In this document: one piece after another, positions 38,077 through 51,141 of the stretch
How positions within the stretch are numbered: the stretch's first letter is position 1
Layout: each line of letters opens with the position of its first letter
Source of the DNA: Lingula anatina
Taxonomy: Eukaryota; Brachiopoda; Lingulata; Lingulida; Lingulidae
Direction of reading: 5' to 3'
DNA length: 64,000 nucleotides
Assembly: GCF_001039355.2 (NCBI RefSeq)
Contig: NW_019775735.1
Location: forward strand, 484,065 to 548,064
Translations under genes and position numbers: made by a program
The notes under the pieces: generated by a model
What the model was told of the DNA's origin: nothing
What the model saw: only the letters and a program-made list of their open reading frames with translations
Databases searched by the model: none

Positions 38077-38447
38077 TCACTCTTTTATTGAGTCCGAACT
38101 GTTGCCATTAATGGAGGCTTTATTCAGATCTGTAGTACCAGAATTACATTTACTGTTATTATTGTTACTACTGCTATTGTTGTTATTGTTACTGCTGCTA
38201 CTGCTTATAATGGGCTTCTTCAGGGTATCGTTTATTTCTTTGATTTGCTGCCGTTCTTTCTTTAACTTCATCCGCCGGTTTTGAAACCATATTTTGATTT
38301 GTCTTTCAGTCAGACAGAGCGCATGCGCAACTTCTATCCGCCGCTTCCGAGTAAGATAATGGTTGAATTGGAATTCTTTTTCAAGTTCCAAAGTTTGAAA
38401 TCTACTGTATGTCTGTCTTCCCCGGCGCCTTTGAGCTGAATTTGGAC
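38077..38447 (-). CDS. Lox4: Lox4-like Hox gene, exon 2 (homeodomain and C-terminus)
   Basis: Splice acceptor GTTTTCAG ends at 38448 and the exon completes the split codon for G165. GPNSAQ is followed by a full homeodomain at residues 171-230: [11 protein letters not shown] in the arm, [20 protein letters not shown] for helices 1-2, and [20 protein letters not shown] for helix 3 with W48, F49, Q50, N51 and R53. It should therefore bind TAAT-core DNA. Directly after comes [10 protein letters not shown], the UbdA-type extension shared by Ubx, abd-A, Lox2 and Lox4. The tail holds a Ser/Asn-rich run (residues about 246-262) and ends DSIKE before TGA. Lox2 is the main alternative, because both share the UbdA peptide; the [10 protein letters not shown] ending and the place next to Antp favour Lox4. 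TTTATT at 37775-37780 (AATAAA on the gene strand) is one of several possible polyadenylation signals. Confidence 0.92.
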
Positions 38448-40209
38448 CTGAAAACAAAACAGCAGATGTCAATCAACAATATGCAAATTCGTCAAAATCA
38501 CTTTCGAAAAAAAAAAAAAAATTAAAAGCGACTATACAGGTAGCATAAACTATTTTTTTAGTTAAGAAGACGTTTTTAATTCATGATGTAACTTAAATGA
38601 TGATAGTAACTTAAATATCCTAATTGAACGCAATAAACAGTTTTAAAAATGTTTTGTAGGGTGCTTATAAATCGGTCAATATTCACAGTATGCTTCAAAC
38701 AAATGTAATAAGAGCTATTAAAGAGAGAGTTAAGATGACAAACAATCACAGATGCCAAAGCTTTAAAACTTCTCTGAAAAAGATAGAGTGCGCTTTACAT
38801 TGATATTAACTTTACCGTGTGATTTATTGGCGTTACTTGAGTCTGATATAAACGCCAGTTACCTTATCACTGCGTTTTGTTGAATTTTTCTATCGATCGC
38901 AATCATTTCACAACTCTCAAGTGCAAAGCTCGATTTTGTGGCAAGTTTTATTTCAACTGATCGATAGTTAATAAACGAAAGGTATTGGTTTTGCGCAGCA
39001 CTTGTTTAAATGACGTGTTTAAGTGTACAAACAATTCTAAAAATTAATGAACAATAAAATATTATACAAAGTTGGAAACTCATCATTTTCTCCTACTCAT
39101 TTTGTCAATCTTTTCTGTTTCATTCAAATTCCAAAACCAAGCTTAAAAAATCATATGATCATTGAAATCTTAACAAATAAATTTGCTATAACTATTAAAA
39201 ATATTTATGCACTTCATAACAAACACAGAAAAATGGACGCAGTTATCAATTTAACATTGGCCGTCAATGTTTTGCCTTGGTCTTATCACGGCGACCTGGT
39301 TACGATATCCCTCCGCAGATGGAGAAAGGCCGGGGGCATTGAGGACTTTAACACGGCGTATTTACCTTTCATTGGCGCGTAACAGCTTCAAACAACAACA
39401 GGAAATACGGGAACATTAAAGAGATAGCGTTTCCTTGTCCTCTATTTCTTAATTATATATCTGGTCGTCTCATTGATGTCTGTATACATGCGCTGTCTTA
39501 ATTTGTCATTTTTTATGTGGGTTTTATATGGCACCTAATAATTTTCCTTTTTTCCTCAATGAAAAAGTATTTTCACCCTACTAGTATGTTTGAATAGGTA
39601 GCTGATTCCAATATCGGGATAATGGGAAAACGGTTACTATTCCACTGAAGAGATTCCAAATTGAATTTGTTGTCTAAATCGTGGTCGGTTGCGATCTTAT
39701 AACCGTTTTCTTTTTCTTTTTTCTTTAATCATTCAAATTCAATGACAAGTTGTTCCGGTTTAAACACCTGCGACGTTGTCGGATGCTTTGACTTTAATAA
39801 TTTTCGTGGAAAATTATGGTCTGGATGTCCTTTGGTATTGGTCGGCTGAACTTATCACTGTCAAAGCCATATCGTGGCAAGTCGTCAACATTTTAGATTG
39901 TTTCGGAAATGATTATGGCAGGCTAAAATTGAATTAGTCGTGTAAAAAAAAAAAAAAGCATGGAAGTTCCACGTGCAAAATACAGAAACAACGGATACAG
40001 AAGTTCGACCAGTCGAAAAATATATATTGATACAATTGCTCACGCTCAATCTATTTCATGATCAAGTGATTCACGTTGTTTAAGTAAAGTTTACTTTTGA
40101 ATCAGAAAAAAATCGATGATTGATTAAATTAACTGCAAACCGACTTAATTACGATTTAACATAGTCTGGTGTCGGGATTAACGCAGCATAGAAAAACAAA
40201 GCAATTCAT

Positions 40210-40211
<2 letters not shown>

Positions 40212-40249
<38 letters not shown>
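40212..40249. repeat. (AG)n microsatellite
   Basis: Pure AG dinucleotide run. Confidence 0.95.
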
Positions 40250-40254
<5 letters not shown>

Positions 40255-40284
40255 CAAACTAAATTACATCTCCATACTAATTTG

Positions 40285-40315
<31 letters not shown>
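40285..40315. repeat. poly(A) tract, 31 bases
   Basis: Uninterrupted A run. No flanking duplication was found, so retroposition is not shown. Confidence 0.95.
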
Positions 40316-40316
<1 letters not shown>

Positions 40317-41189
40317 AAGAACGACCCCAAACTTCAACGGAGTGCATGTCAATTTAGAGACCTCGTTCACGAAATAATCCTAACAATTCTACTTCTACAT
40401 ATTATCCCGTACAGTCGGTATCAAAACTGGATTTAAGACAAACCAGTTTCAAACAGGAATGTATATAATAACTACAATTTTTATTACCCTTTAATACTCA
40501 AACATGGTGGTACAAATAATTACTATTTATACAACCATTATCTAAACTTAAATAGGTTCCACATGGAGTATAGCATACAATAACTGACTTTAATTTTCCA
40601 TGATATTCTATTTATTTAATCTTCAGCAAACACCTGTGTGTAGGAAATGTGCAGAAGTGATGGATCTAGTTAGGTAACTTTGGTAATGTCCGCATTTATT
40701 TCAAGTATGTCGTTCTTCACTGGGAAAATATTGCTTTTAAAAGTATATTCGTTTTACAAACTTATAACGTATAAAAAAACATTTACTGGCTACCTTCTAG
40801 TTTGTCGCATAACTGACTATCGACTATAAAAAGGCTTCTCTTTACAAGAAAAACTCAACAAAACTTCCAATTCTTTTTCTTTTGCCCTTGGTAACGAGTC
40901 ACCGTTACCTACCATAGCAACTGATTTGTGATGCAGGAATTCGTAACCAAAAACACTGGTGGTTTTGCAGCACTTCATCAATTAGACACACAATTTGTCA
41001 AGTTAAGAAATATATTCAGAAAAGCGGTAGGAGAACAAAAGTGCCACTGAAGTGTTTGTTGGGACTTGTGAAAATATACTGCGTGTTCTAAAAAAAAACT
41101 CCTGATGATAGTCTCGCCAAGCAGAAGTCATCTGTTACCGAGTCAGAAAGTATTTAACAGGTTATATCATTACCTGACGGCCTAGTCAA

Positions 41190-41215
41190 TCCTTAATTTT
41201 AACCATAATTAAGGA
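41190..41215. repeat. perfect 9-bp inverted repeat
   Basis: TCCTTAATT and AATTAAGGA flank an 8-nt spacer. Each arm contains a TTAATT/AATTAA homeodomain-type core, so it could be a dyad binding site. Confidence 0.6.
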
Positions 41216-42875
41216 ACCCCTGTCACAAGCCGATTGTTTAGATACATGTTATTACTTAATTTTCTATTAAGGGTTTTATTGCATTTACTCTCTCTTAAAT
41301 TCCTAAACAAAGTTCAATATGTACTGTAATTATAGATATTTATATCAACGACGAAGTTTGAATGCACTTGCATTCTTTCTCATTTTCTCTATTTGCATGC
41401 TTTCGATAAGATTAATAGTGACGAAGTATTTAGTCAGTAAAATCTAATGGCTGTCCTTAACATGACAACTCCACGTCAACCGAACGTGTCTGTCATAAGT
41501 TTGACATGAATGAAAGCTGTCAGGGGCGACGCTCTCCACTGCGCGGAGGCTGATAGTTGTAAATCATGAACTAGGACCCACAGTAGTATGTCGTAACCCC
41601 ACATCCCCCCAGAAGGACAAGTCGTTCTAGTTGTCGTGAATCATAACGCGTCACTGTAGAACAAGAAATCAACTCTGAATGTAAAAAGAAATGTATGACC
41701 CTGCCGGTATCGTTCATTTCTCAAAGCTATATGGGTAGACCAGACAACAATTGTCTTAAACGATAAGTATTTTTCTTGCTTCAAAATGTTCTTTTTACAA
41801 AACACGCCTTAATTATTTCGTGTTCGTTCTTCGACAATGTAGAAAAAGGTTGACTTTTAAAACAAACCCTTTGGTTTAATCTATTCACTGTGATGTCAAA
41901 ATTGCTTTGCTGATTTTTCATTAACAAAAAGGCCAGCCCTCATACTGACGCGACGACTACTACAATCAGCCCGTATCGGATAATAACAAGATAAAGTTGA
42001 ACTTGCAATAAATGCCAAGAATAATGCTAAATGTCACCCGTATGGAACACATACACATATTTCATTCACAATTATTATACTCTTCATACGGGTAGTTGTC
42101 TAATTTCATAGTTATTTACTACTTTCCAAAATAATTGAAAGCAGTATAGAAAAAGCCTCAGTAACCGTGGAGGTCTTTTTTCTACCATTGCAAGAATTAC
42201 ACGGATTTAATTTCATTTAAGAGACTATGCAATTGCGATGAATCCGGTGAATCATGTTTGTTACTATAAAGTTTTATTCATTTCTTCTACGCAGGCTTGA
42301 ATACCGTGGTCTGTACGAGATGCACCGGTTTAACGGCACTTGCAAAAAACGGAAATAATCCCAAGCTGCAAAGCTGGCAGATCGTGGTATGGTAGCTTCC
42401 TCCACACAACAGTTGCTTCTATTTCGATTCCTTAACCTTAGCGCCAAGCAAGCCGCAGCGGTGTCGGCGAGGTCTGCGAGAGATTATTCAACCATTGTCC
42501 ATGAAATTTCCTTTTTTAATTCCAGAGCTGCCAAGTTAATATCATAGGAAGCAACGCGAGCGTTACGTGTAGTGATATGCTTCAAGCGCAAGAGCGATTT
42601 CTTCATAGCGCCAAGAATTTCCTCAAAACGTCGGCAATATATAGCATTTTCTTTTTCTACGGTGCCTTGTAACAAATGGAGCGAGTTCTATAAAAATTCC
42701 GTCCGAGAAGTTGCGTTCCAGTTAGCATTTCAAAGGGAACTGCACAGTTTTAACAGCACTTTGGCACACTCATATCAATGTTCAGTGATTACGTGCCATT
42801 GCTCTCCAAAAGCACGTTCAATAATTGTGGCAAACATTCAATGAGGCAAATAAATGATTTTGAAATAAATAAATG

Positions 42876-42905
42876 TTTTTTTTTTTTTTTTTTGGGGGGG
42901 GGGGG
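42876..42905. repeat. T18-G12 homopolymer junction
   Basis: Eighteen T residues pass directly into twelve G residues, then GAGAGAAG. Same organisation as at 28127. Confidence 0.9.
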
Positions 42906-43478
42906 AGAGAAGTGGACTTCATAAGCGGGTGGGGGCGTAGAAAGGGTTGCAAATAATTCCAGGTCTATTTTTAAACAGTAAAATTATTAACTGAATTCAT
43001 ATTGATAAACGCTTTTGCGAGCCAACAATTAGATTTACAATTGAAATATTATTCTGTTTCTAAATATAGTAATATCACTTTTTCAAATCTTACCGTATCA
43101 TTTCTTATTTCTATTCCACTAACTGAGGACTTTTTTTTCATTTTCAAGTTAGCTTTTTTAAATTAAAAAAAAAATGAGTAATTCCATGAATTGTGTCACA
43201 ATCGTTTCCAAGTTTGACAAGATTAGTGGGCAAAATGTGGTTCATGAAAAATTACAATTATTTGTAAAGCTGCCAGATACCAGCTTCGACAATAATTAGT
43301 CATTCATTTTTCTTTTTTTTTTTCTGCCATGCCTGTATTTCTTTTTCTTTGTTTTTTCTTCGTATCTACAGAAACATATCATCTGTATGAGCAGTGACAT
43401 TTAATGCGATCTTTCCATTTCTAAAAACGTGGCAGCCGAAACTTCCAACGCCGTCTGATAAATCGGTGGTCCGTAAAA

Positions 43479-43673
43479 ATGGCTTCGGATTTCTTAGAAG
43501 TTTACGTATCAGCGGCGAGAGCCTCTGAGTGTTTACAGGGTGAAATAGACCCCCTCGTGTCTGCCAGGCAATCTGGCGTCTGGATCGACAAGAAATCCGG
43601 AGCAAGTAACAGAAACATGGTTCCTGTTGAAACAATTCGAATTTATCATCCAAAAGTGTGTTATACACAGTAA
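43479..43673 (+). CDS. unrecognised 64-residue ORF in the Lox4 intron
   Basis: The frame MASDFLEVYVSAARASECLQ and onward has protein-like composition, starts in an A-at-minus-3 context (AAAATGG) and ends in TAA. It lies in a complex, GC-richer patch antisense to Lox4. No domain is recognised. A conserved non-coding element or a retroposed fragment explains it equally well. Confidence 0.15.
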   Translation: MASDFLEVYVSAARASECLQGEIDPLVSARQSGVWIDKKSGASNRNMVPVETIRIYHPKVCYTQ

Positions 43674-44102
43674 CAGTTCAGGGCAATTTTCGTTTGGGCT
43701 AATGGGACATGGTTTCTTCCTGCACAAGCTTGTCGAATATTCACTTTCTATATTTTAATAGGTTCTTTTTTATTCTTATTTTCATTCTTATATTTCATGT
43801 TTTTTATGTTTTTATGTTTTGAGATTAATTTTATCTGTATGTCTTGTTTCAGAATGTCTTCAGCTTGTTTTTAACATTTCTTTTTTCCCTATAAATGCCT
43901 TGGTTTTTTTTCTATTTTAGTGGTAAAAAAACTCATACAATGGTGTGTAACTTTACTTCATCATTAAACAAAACATTTAGCTACATTCTGTACTAAACCT
44001 CTGCCCATTTTTTGTTTGCACCAAGGTAAAAAGAGAAACCTTAAATGAAAAAACTTTATACTGCATTTTCCATTCTTGGATTATTTACATCAATTCACAA
44101 TC

Positions 44103-44127
44103 GACGAGAGAGAGAGAGAGAGGGGGG
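44103..44127. repeat. (GA)n/G-rich simple repeat
   Basis: Short GA dinucleotide run passing into G-rich sequence. Confidence 0.85.
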
Positions 44128-45204
44128 AGGGTGGCACTCTTTAAAATAATCATTCCTAGTCCATAATTTGCGTTACCCAGCCATTCAGAGCCAAAACAAA
44201 AATATTAAAGCAGCCATATCCTTAACGTCACTTTATCTACCTCCCTCGTACGACAAACCATACACTTTTAATGTGCCTCTCCAACTGCAACAGTGCCAGT
44301 TTATTGCTCTGAGTAGAGGAGAAAAAAACATCCCTGTGTAAACAGTAACTTGGACCAGAACACCAATACCTAACCACCACTTAAACTGGAACACCCAAAA
44401 TTACGGAAATAGCTAATCAGAACACATCAGTCTTGCAAATCAAGTCCAGATCTTCCTCGCCGCAGAACAAGACGCACTATGGAGGCCTAGGCTAATAAAG
44501 GCACTATAGGATTGGGGCAACATTATCTGTAAGGCTGCCAGGGTGACCTTTTTTAAAATGGCTGTCTGTGTAAGATCATGTAAAGTTAATTAACTGTCTG
44601 CTCTGTCTTTATCTATTTTATTGTATTTATGTTTTCTTTTATTTTACTTCTTTTATTTCAACAAAGATTGGCCTAATTTAGTTTTTTTCCTGTATTTCTT
44701 TTTTTCGGAATTAAATTTCTATGACTTCCCAATGATTTTATCCTGCACTTAAATGATTGATGTAGATGATACAAATAAATGTTTTTGTCTTTGTACATAG
44801 TCGATTTAAGACATATTTCCATTTGATCAATTTAAAGTACGGATACTCATAATATTCAGAGGCATCTGCACAAAAGTTTACAGTTATAACGACCCTCTGT
44901 GTAGTGCTTAAGTAATTATTTGTAATTTCTTTCCATTCATCATTTCAACAGGTAAACACTTAGCGCGATATTCGAAACTTTCTTCCAAAACACAGGACCA
45001 TAAAAAACGCACAACAAAAAGACGATATATAAACAAATGATAAGCAAACAAATAATATGGAATTATATAAATTTCTAAATTTTATACCCGTTTCAACCAA
45101 CAAATAAACAGGAAGACAGATGAACCAAAATAACTCAACTACTCTTCTTCCTACCCGCGATGACCCTTTGGCATCTACCGGGAACAAATGGGACTCTTGA
45201 ATTT

Positions 45205-45285
45205 CAATTTCCGCCATTATCGTCTGCGAAGCGCCTCCCAAAATTTGCTCACTGGTACAATTTATAAGTACCGCCATTTTGGTTG
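45205..45285. promoter_or_regulatory. paired YY1/Pho-type motifs in the Lox4 intron
   Basis: CCGCCATTAT (45211-45220) and CCGCCATTTT (45271-45280) both fit the YY1/Pho consensus core CCAT with GC flanks and lie 60 bp apart in the same orientation. A related CACCATTTT follows near 45442. Pho-type sites recruit Polycomb complexes at insect Hox loci. Whether this applies here is inference. Confidence 0.25.
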
Positions 45286-46680
45286 AAAGTTGTTGATTTA
45301 TGCATAAGCAAAGAGTTTGAGATTTTAGCGTTGTTTGAAAATATGCTTTTAAGCCACTTCTGCCAACTTCATCAAAACGCTGACTGTGTTTTAATAATAG
45401 TACATACAGAGCTAGGTGCAGAACCAGAGTTAGTTTCTGGCACCATTTTGAATTTGTTGACAATCTTCCCTGGGTTATAATGGAGTGTGGGGAGACCTTA
45501 GGAATAACTTATAATGCTCAATCACTTCAGATATGTTCTTTAACTTTGTCATTTGTGTTATCTACATAATTTGAACGAACTTTCTACGTTTTAGTCAGTA
45601 GGCTACATGTATCTCTGCAACTAAACACATCTTGCATGAGCTAAATAGATTTTTAAAAAAATTCTCATGGGCAGCAAATGTAACTGTCTGGTGACGAGAT
45701 ATATCGCAACCCTTTTCACATTTTAATCATTACACTCCTTTACTCGGCGTAACAGCTGGTAACTATGAAATAAACATTCGGTTTCGTATAACATAGGTGA
45801 CACATTTTACGACCCATCCAAATTATTCCTCAATTAAGGCGTACACAAAGTCACCGGATGATTTAAGCTGTCATTTCTACACAATGGCCATGATCTATCT
45901 TAATTACATATACTGTCTATTGAATAATCTGCCTTAAGACTAATGTAAAGTCAAGAAAAAGAAAAAAAGCGGTAAAAAAGATTTGCATGAAGATATTGAA
46001 CTTAAGTACTATGTTTGAGTCCCGTAAGTTGTGAGGGAGAATCGATGGAAACAATATTCAATTCACTCTATTTACCAACTGTCATTTTTTTCTGTGTTTA
46101 TTTATAGCCTAACCAAACTATATCTGTCATTTCTTTCGAATCGGTTTCCATCCACCAATGTGTACAGGCTTAAATACGTAAGTGCCCCAAGCTAAACAGA
46201 CCTAATGCCCAGTTAAATTTAAGCACAGTGACTACATATATATACATATCTGCATACATACATACTTTATACAGTCATATTTTGTATCAAATCATAGTTC
46301 AGGTTTAGTGGTACAGTTATTGTGCTTATATTTCCGATAAGTTACCCCTAGGTTTACAATGTATCACGTAATTCAATAACCGTGCATTATAGCCAGTCTC
46401 GTGATGTGAGATTAGATAAGACCTAGCATAATGAAATATTTAACTACGGCGGGTCATTCTGGGGAGACGACATCTGGTTAATTGAGGACTAAGAATTAAC
46501 AATTAACCACTTTACTGAGATATATTCTATAGTATCTTAGAGATATGCACCTGGAACCGTATATTGGGTTAAACTCATTGTCTATTATATTTTTTACTAA
46601 TCATTTTATCCATATGTTCAATCTACACAACTAGTTAATCATTCAGATTTTAATCTCCCATTGTTTATTTTTTATCATTA

Positions 46681-46723
46681 TTTTATTTATTTAATTATTA
46701 TTATTATTTATTTATTTATTTTT
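46681..46723. repeat. (TTA)n/(TTTA)n simple repeat
   Basis: Mixed tri- and tetranucleotide AT-rich run. Confidence 0.85.
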
Positions 46724-48365
46724 GAAAAGTTGAGAGGGCGTTGACACCGAATTCCTAGTGAATAAATTTTTACAGAATAATATTTATAATAAATAACGTC
46801 GCTGAATTAATCATATGAAAAAGAACCAGTGTATATGATAATGTATTCAAATTCTTTACAAATTTTATAAAGACTGTACTTTAAGATTATCTATTACAAA
46901 AAAAAACCTTATGAATATGTAATGATTATGTAACACAAACCACAAACGTGGGCGAAGATTTTCTATCACTGCTTCAGCGCACATATGTACGTACAGAAGC
47001 GCAGTCTTTTATCAACGATTTGTGCGATTCTTTTCACCTCTTCTGTTGAATAGGCACTAGGTAAATGTTATAATTTGAGATCCAAGTATTATCCGTGATG
47101 CTTACATTCGCACATATATTTTCTATTAGATTTATTTTGTGTTCTAATAGAGGAAGTAGCCACGAAAGTGCTGGGCTAATTTTCGTAAGTATCTCGGTTA
47201 GCTTTTTTTTTCTCACCATTGCCTTTACCTCAGCTGCAAGCTTTGAGTGGCTAACGCTGCGAGAATTTCCCGAGGTAGCCTGCCTGGCAAATTGTTAAGA
47301 CAAGGGACTGGCCGTGAACGCAAAAAAGCAATAAATTATAAAGACAGTTTCTCTTTTCACTTACACTCTTCATATTGTCTTAGTTGAATTCCTTTGTGGC
47401 ATACCAACAAGTCTGGGGATCGCTTTTTATTCATTATGATAGGTTGAATAATACTATGGCATCATGGGAAGTATTATTCACTTTTTTATTTTTTACCTTT
47501 TAATTTCTATTTCATTTCATTTTATTCTTATTTTTGTTCACTTTAAAGAATATTTATAAAGCTAAATACTTGCATTTTCTACTGCATGTTTTCTTGAATA
47601 CATCTATCTCCATGGAATAAAAACAAGTACAATATATATCCAGTCGAGGTTTATATACATAATTTCGTGAACGCTCACTCAAGTGAAGTAATATCACTTC
47701 TGTTGCGTCATCTCATTTGTCACAATACCCTGCATAAATATCTAGGTTTATATTTTACCATCATAATCGCAATTTTATAAAAAAAGAAATTATTTTGGAC
47801 AGTGTGGGTACTTTTTCTCTTTCATAACATGTGTAGAACTAAATGTGATAAAGGAGGCTTTGCCCTAGCCTTTCAATTGCGAACAATTGCGAAAATTGAG
47901 AGCTTCTATCTATACATTTAAAAGTTAAACAGTTGGAAATCGTACAAAAGCCATAGGGTAAAATGTTTTTCTCTGACGGGCTCATCCCGTAGAAGAATGG
48001 CTTGGTGTGCTGTTTCTTTATCACGAACGAGATGGTTGTTTCTACCTCAGCTATAAGCGTAAGTCGTATATCATCGTTATGCTTTTAGACAGCTATAATC
48101 TAGGCTTCCTGAATCGGAAGGGGGAGCTAAAGTGACAGTTCAATAATTCATATAACTTTATGTGAACTTTAATCGGTTGTCACGGTTCAACTTAAATTGG
48201 ACAAAGATCGACGTTGCGGGACGCCTGGCCGCTCTGTCGTCTGCTAGATATTTCGGGAAGCAATAGAGGTCATAATTTGAAGCAAAATATGCATATTTTT
48301 GGTGTGCAGTTCTTACCTTCGTGCAAATCTAAAATCAGTTTTTTTTCTTCGTCTGTCATAATAAC

Positions 48366-48446
48366 TCACTGTCGTCTGCCTCCCCCCTACCCACCCCCAC
48401 CCTCACCCCCCCCCAAAAAAAAAAAAAAATAATAAATAAATAAATT
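48366..48446. repeat. C-rich tract ending in C9-A15 junction, then (AAAT)n
   Basis: On the minus strand this reads T15-G9 followed by GTGAGGGTGGGGGTGGGTAG, the same T-run/G-run layout seen at 28127 and 42876. At least four G-tracts sit close together, so it is a G-quadruplex candidate. Confidence 0.85.
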
Positions 48447-49522
48447 GGTGTGGCCAACTCCATATATGCGAGAGCAAACATAATCTTTCAGCTTTTGCAT
48501 GAATATTTTATGCAAAATGATTATGTAATCATTTGAGAAGTATGGCTTGCGTCTTGGTTTTTTTTTTCTTTTTTCTTTTTGCATTATATCTAGTATGCCG
48601 AATGTACTCGTCTTCAAACGTAGTATCACAAATATAGGTGAAAATAAACTTCTTGTGAATATCTACTCAACTCCCTGTTTTTTTTTTTACCTTTGCCAAG
48701 GTCAAATAATATTTCTTGTTCGCGCGTCGATTTTTATCAGCTCTAAAAAGACTCGCTCGGTTGGTGGCATTATTTGAACTTGCAGTGTTGGCTTTTTTCT
48801 AGGAATTCCCGGTCAGCTGAATACGCTATCGAGTATGTTAAAATGTCGAACGGCGTGCAGTGGATGTTATATCCGAGGCGGAAAAGACGAAAAAAAAATT
48901 AAATAAAAAGTTTGGGTTTAATGATCCGGATAACCAATGGATATATATTATATATATTAGTGCAACTTAATCCGGATTCTCTATGGATATATTTCCCTTT
49001 TTATCAGTTTATATATATATATATAACATTCAGATTCCGTGCTGTACGATGTTGTCTAAGTGGTGAACAGTACTGATTTAGCCTTCTTTTTCTATACACT
49101 TAAATGAGTAAACATTCAGAAAAGTATCATCATTCATATTTCGGTAATATCAATTATACGTATGGCCATTTTACACTGACACCCATCCCTCTTTCTTGCT
49201 TTGCCCTAGATATAGTCTCAAGCAACCATATCTTTATTACATATGCAAATTGACCTTCACTTTTTCTGCACTCAATTTAGCTGTGTACCTAAAACAGCCT
49301 TCATTCACCGCACCTCAGTTACTGTATTCCCTGGCACTGAGAAAAACCTTCACCTGGATTGGTTCAGAACATCGACCTGTCCCTGCACTTTCCATCCCCT
49401 TTACCCTGTTCAGACGCCCTGGACAAATACATATATCACCAGCGTTCCATTCCAATTCACCGAGTGATTGCTGACTATCCTAACCGTAGTAACGGTCGCA
49501 GCACCAACGCGTTATTGCACGT

Positions 49523-49550
49523 CCCCCCTCCCCCCCCCCCCCATTTTCTC
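49523..49550. repeat. C-rich homopolymer tract
   Basis: CCCCCCTCC followed by about 14 further C residues. Confidence 0.85.
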
Positions 49551-50194
49551 TCCTTCAGGGCCCAACCGGACCATGCCCTAGATCCCCTATTTTTATTTTT
49601 TTATAAAGAGGTTTTAATTTAATCTTTCCATCATCACAACACATGGGCAGTCAGCGTACACTTACCCGGTCGACCACGTCGTGACGTTCGCCCAAACTCG
49701 CGCCCTGTCGCGCGAGGCTGGAGATAGTCGATGGTATCGGAGATACATGGAGCCGTAACGCCCCATGTTTCTATGGACGGGGCACGGGCAGCTTCGCGGG
49801 TGAGGTTCCACATGTAGACTTCACGACATGTATTTTATTTCCTCTCCGCCTGAATCTGATCTAAGACATTTGTAAAGAATGGCCTGAAATGTAAGCTTAG
49901 TGGTGGTAGGTTGAACTGAGTCGAGATGGAAAGAGAGATTAAATGTTTGTCCGTCGTAGTCACCATTGTGTCGCGCCTTACCCGCATTGCTTTGGGTTTT
50001 TAATGGTAGTCTTTAGGGACGGAGGTTTCTGCTTTTACGGTTTTATGTTTTCACATTTCATATTTTAAAAGTCTTATCATATATAATGTTCATCAATGTC
50101 TCCGGTGTCCCATCCGTCTTGTCAAATTCGCTCAGTCTTTCCAGCCTCTTTCATCGCATGGGACTACATTCACCCCAATACACACAAGCAGCAT

Positions 50195-50430
50195 CTGTCA
50201 TACAAACTAAATAAACCGACCTATATAAACCGACCTTAACTACCTACCTAACTAATATAATTAATTTACCAATTGATTAACTCGCTGAAAAAAATTGAAA
50301 AAAAAAACAAACAAATTGGTTAAAAAACTAACAACTCAGTGAGTAGCTAACTAACTCTTAAGCTATCTAAGGAAATAACGGACCAATTTACTTGTTACCT
50401 AAGTGACTGACTAACTAACAGACCACAGAA
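50195..50430. repeat. degenerate CTAAC/TAAC-rich repeat region
   Basis: ATAAACCGACCT occurs twice in a row near 50210-50235. Variants of CTAACTAAC then recur through the block (ACCTAACTAATATAATTAAT, GCTAACTAACTCT, GACTAACTAACAGACC). It looks like an old, decayed short tandem repeat. Confidence 0.55.
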
Positions 50431-51093
50431 TTGGCCATTTTCCCATGTATCTGTTTTTATATGTGCATTTTTATATTGCATACAAACATTTATCATCTTC
50501 AGCTGTGTAGCATCCGCTAAAGTCCATCTGTCCTTGAACCTTTTCTAGTATTGTACTTGTTAATTTTTTATTTAATTTTATGCAAATCCATTACTGTATT
50601 AAAAAAACTTGATTCTGTTTTTAACCATACCAATCTTTTGTTCAATTTGCAAATTTATTTTCAACTAGCGATACCCTTTCTAAGCTAAGACAGAATATAA
50701 CAATGCCTTTTTAATAGGAGCCACTTATCGCTATGCTCCATATATTTGAAGCACTATAAATACGTTATTGATACTATAATGAATCTACACGTAACAGGGA
50801 TACATGATTATAGTAGAGACACACTCTCTAAAGTTAATTATAGCAGAAAACTGGTAAAATGCAGGCGCAAGTCTGTAAAGAAATCGACACTCTTTTTTAA
50901 ATCATGCCTTGTCCTCAAAAGCACATTTTCAATTTCCTCTTCCGAAGTCAAATTCTTTAGGTATCATTGGAAATAAATCACTCCCAGACCATACACACGT
51001 TAACAGACATCAAGTGCCCCATCAGAGATGTAATAAAACGGAAGAACGCTTCTTATCGACTTGATTAAAGGCATCTCCGGACGGCAAACAATC

Positions 51094-51141
51094 CGAAAAA
51101 AGAAAAGAAAGAGAGAGAGAGAAAGAAAGAAAGAGAGAAAA
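51094..51141. repeat. purine-rich (GA)n/(GAAA)n tract
   Basis: All-purine run dominated by GA and GAAA units. Confidence 0.9.

Noticed and set aside
44960-45463. 167-residue frame in the Lox4 intron
   Set aside because: No recognisable domain; the C-terminal third is hydrophobic by T-rich composition. Kept only as a region with YY1-type motifs.
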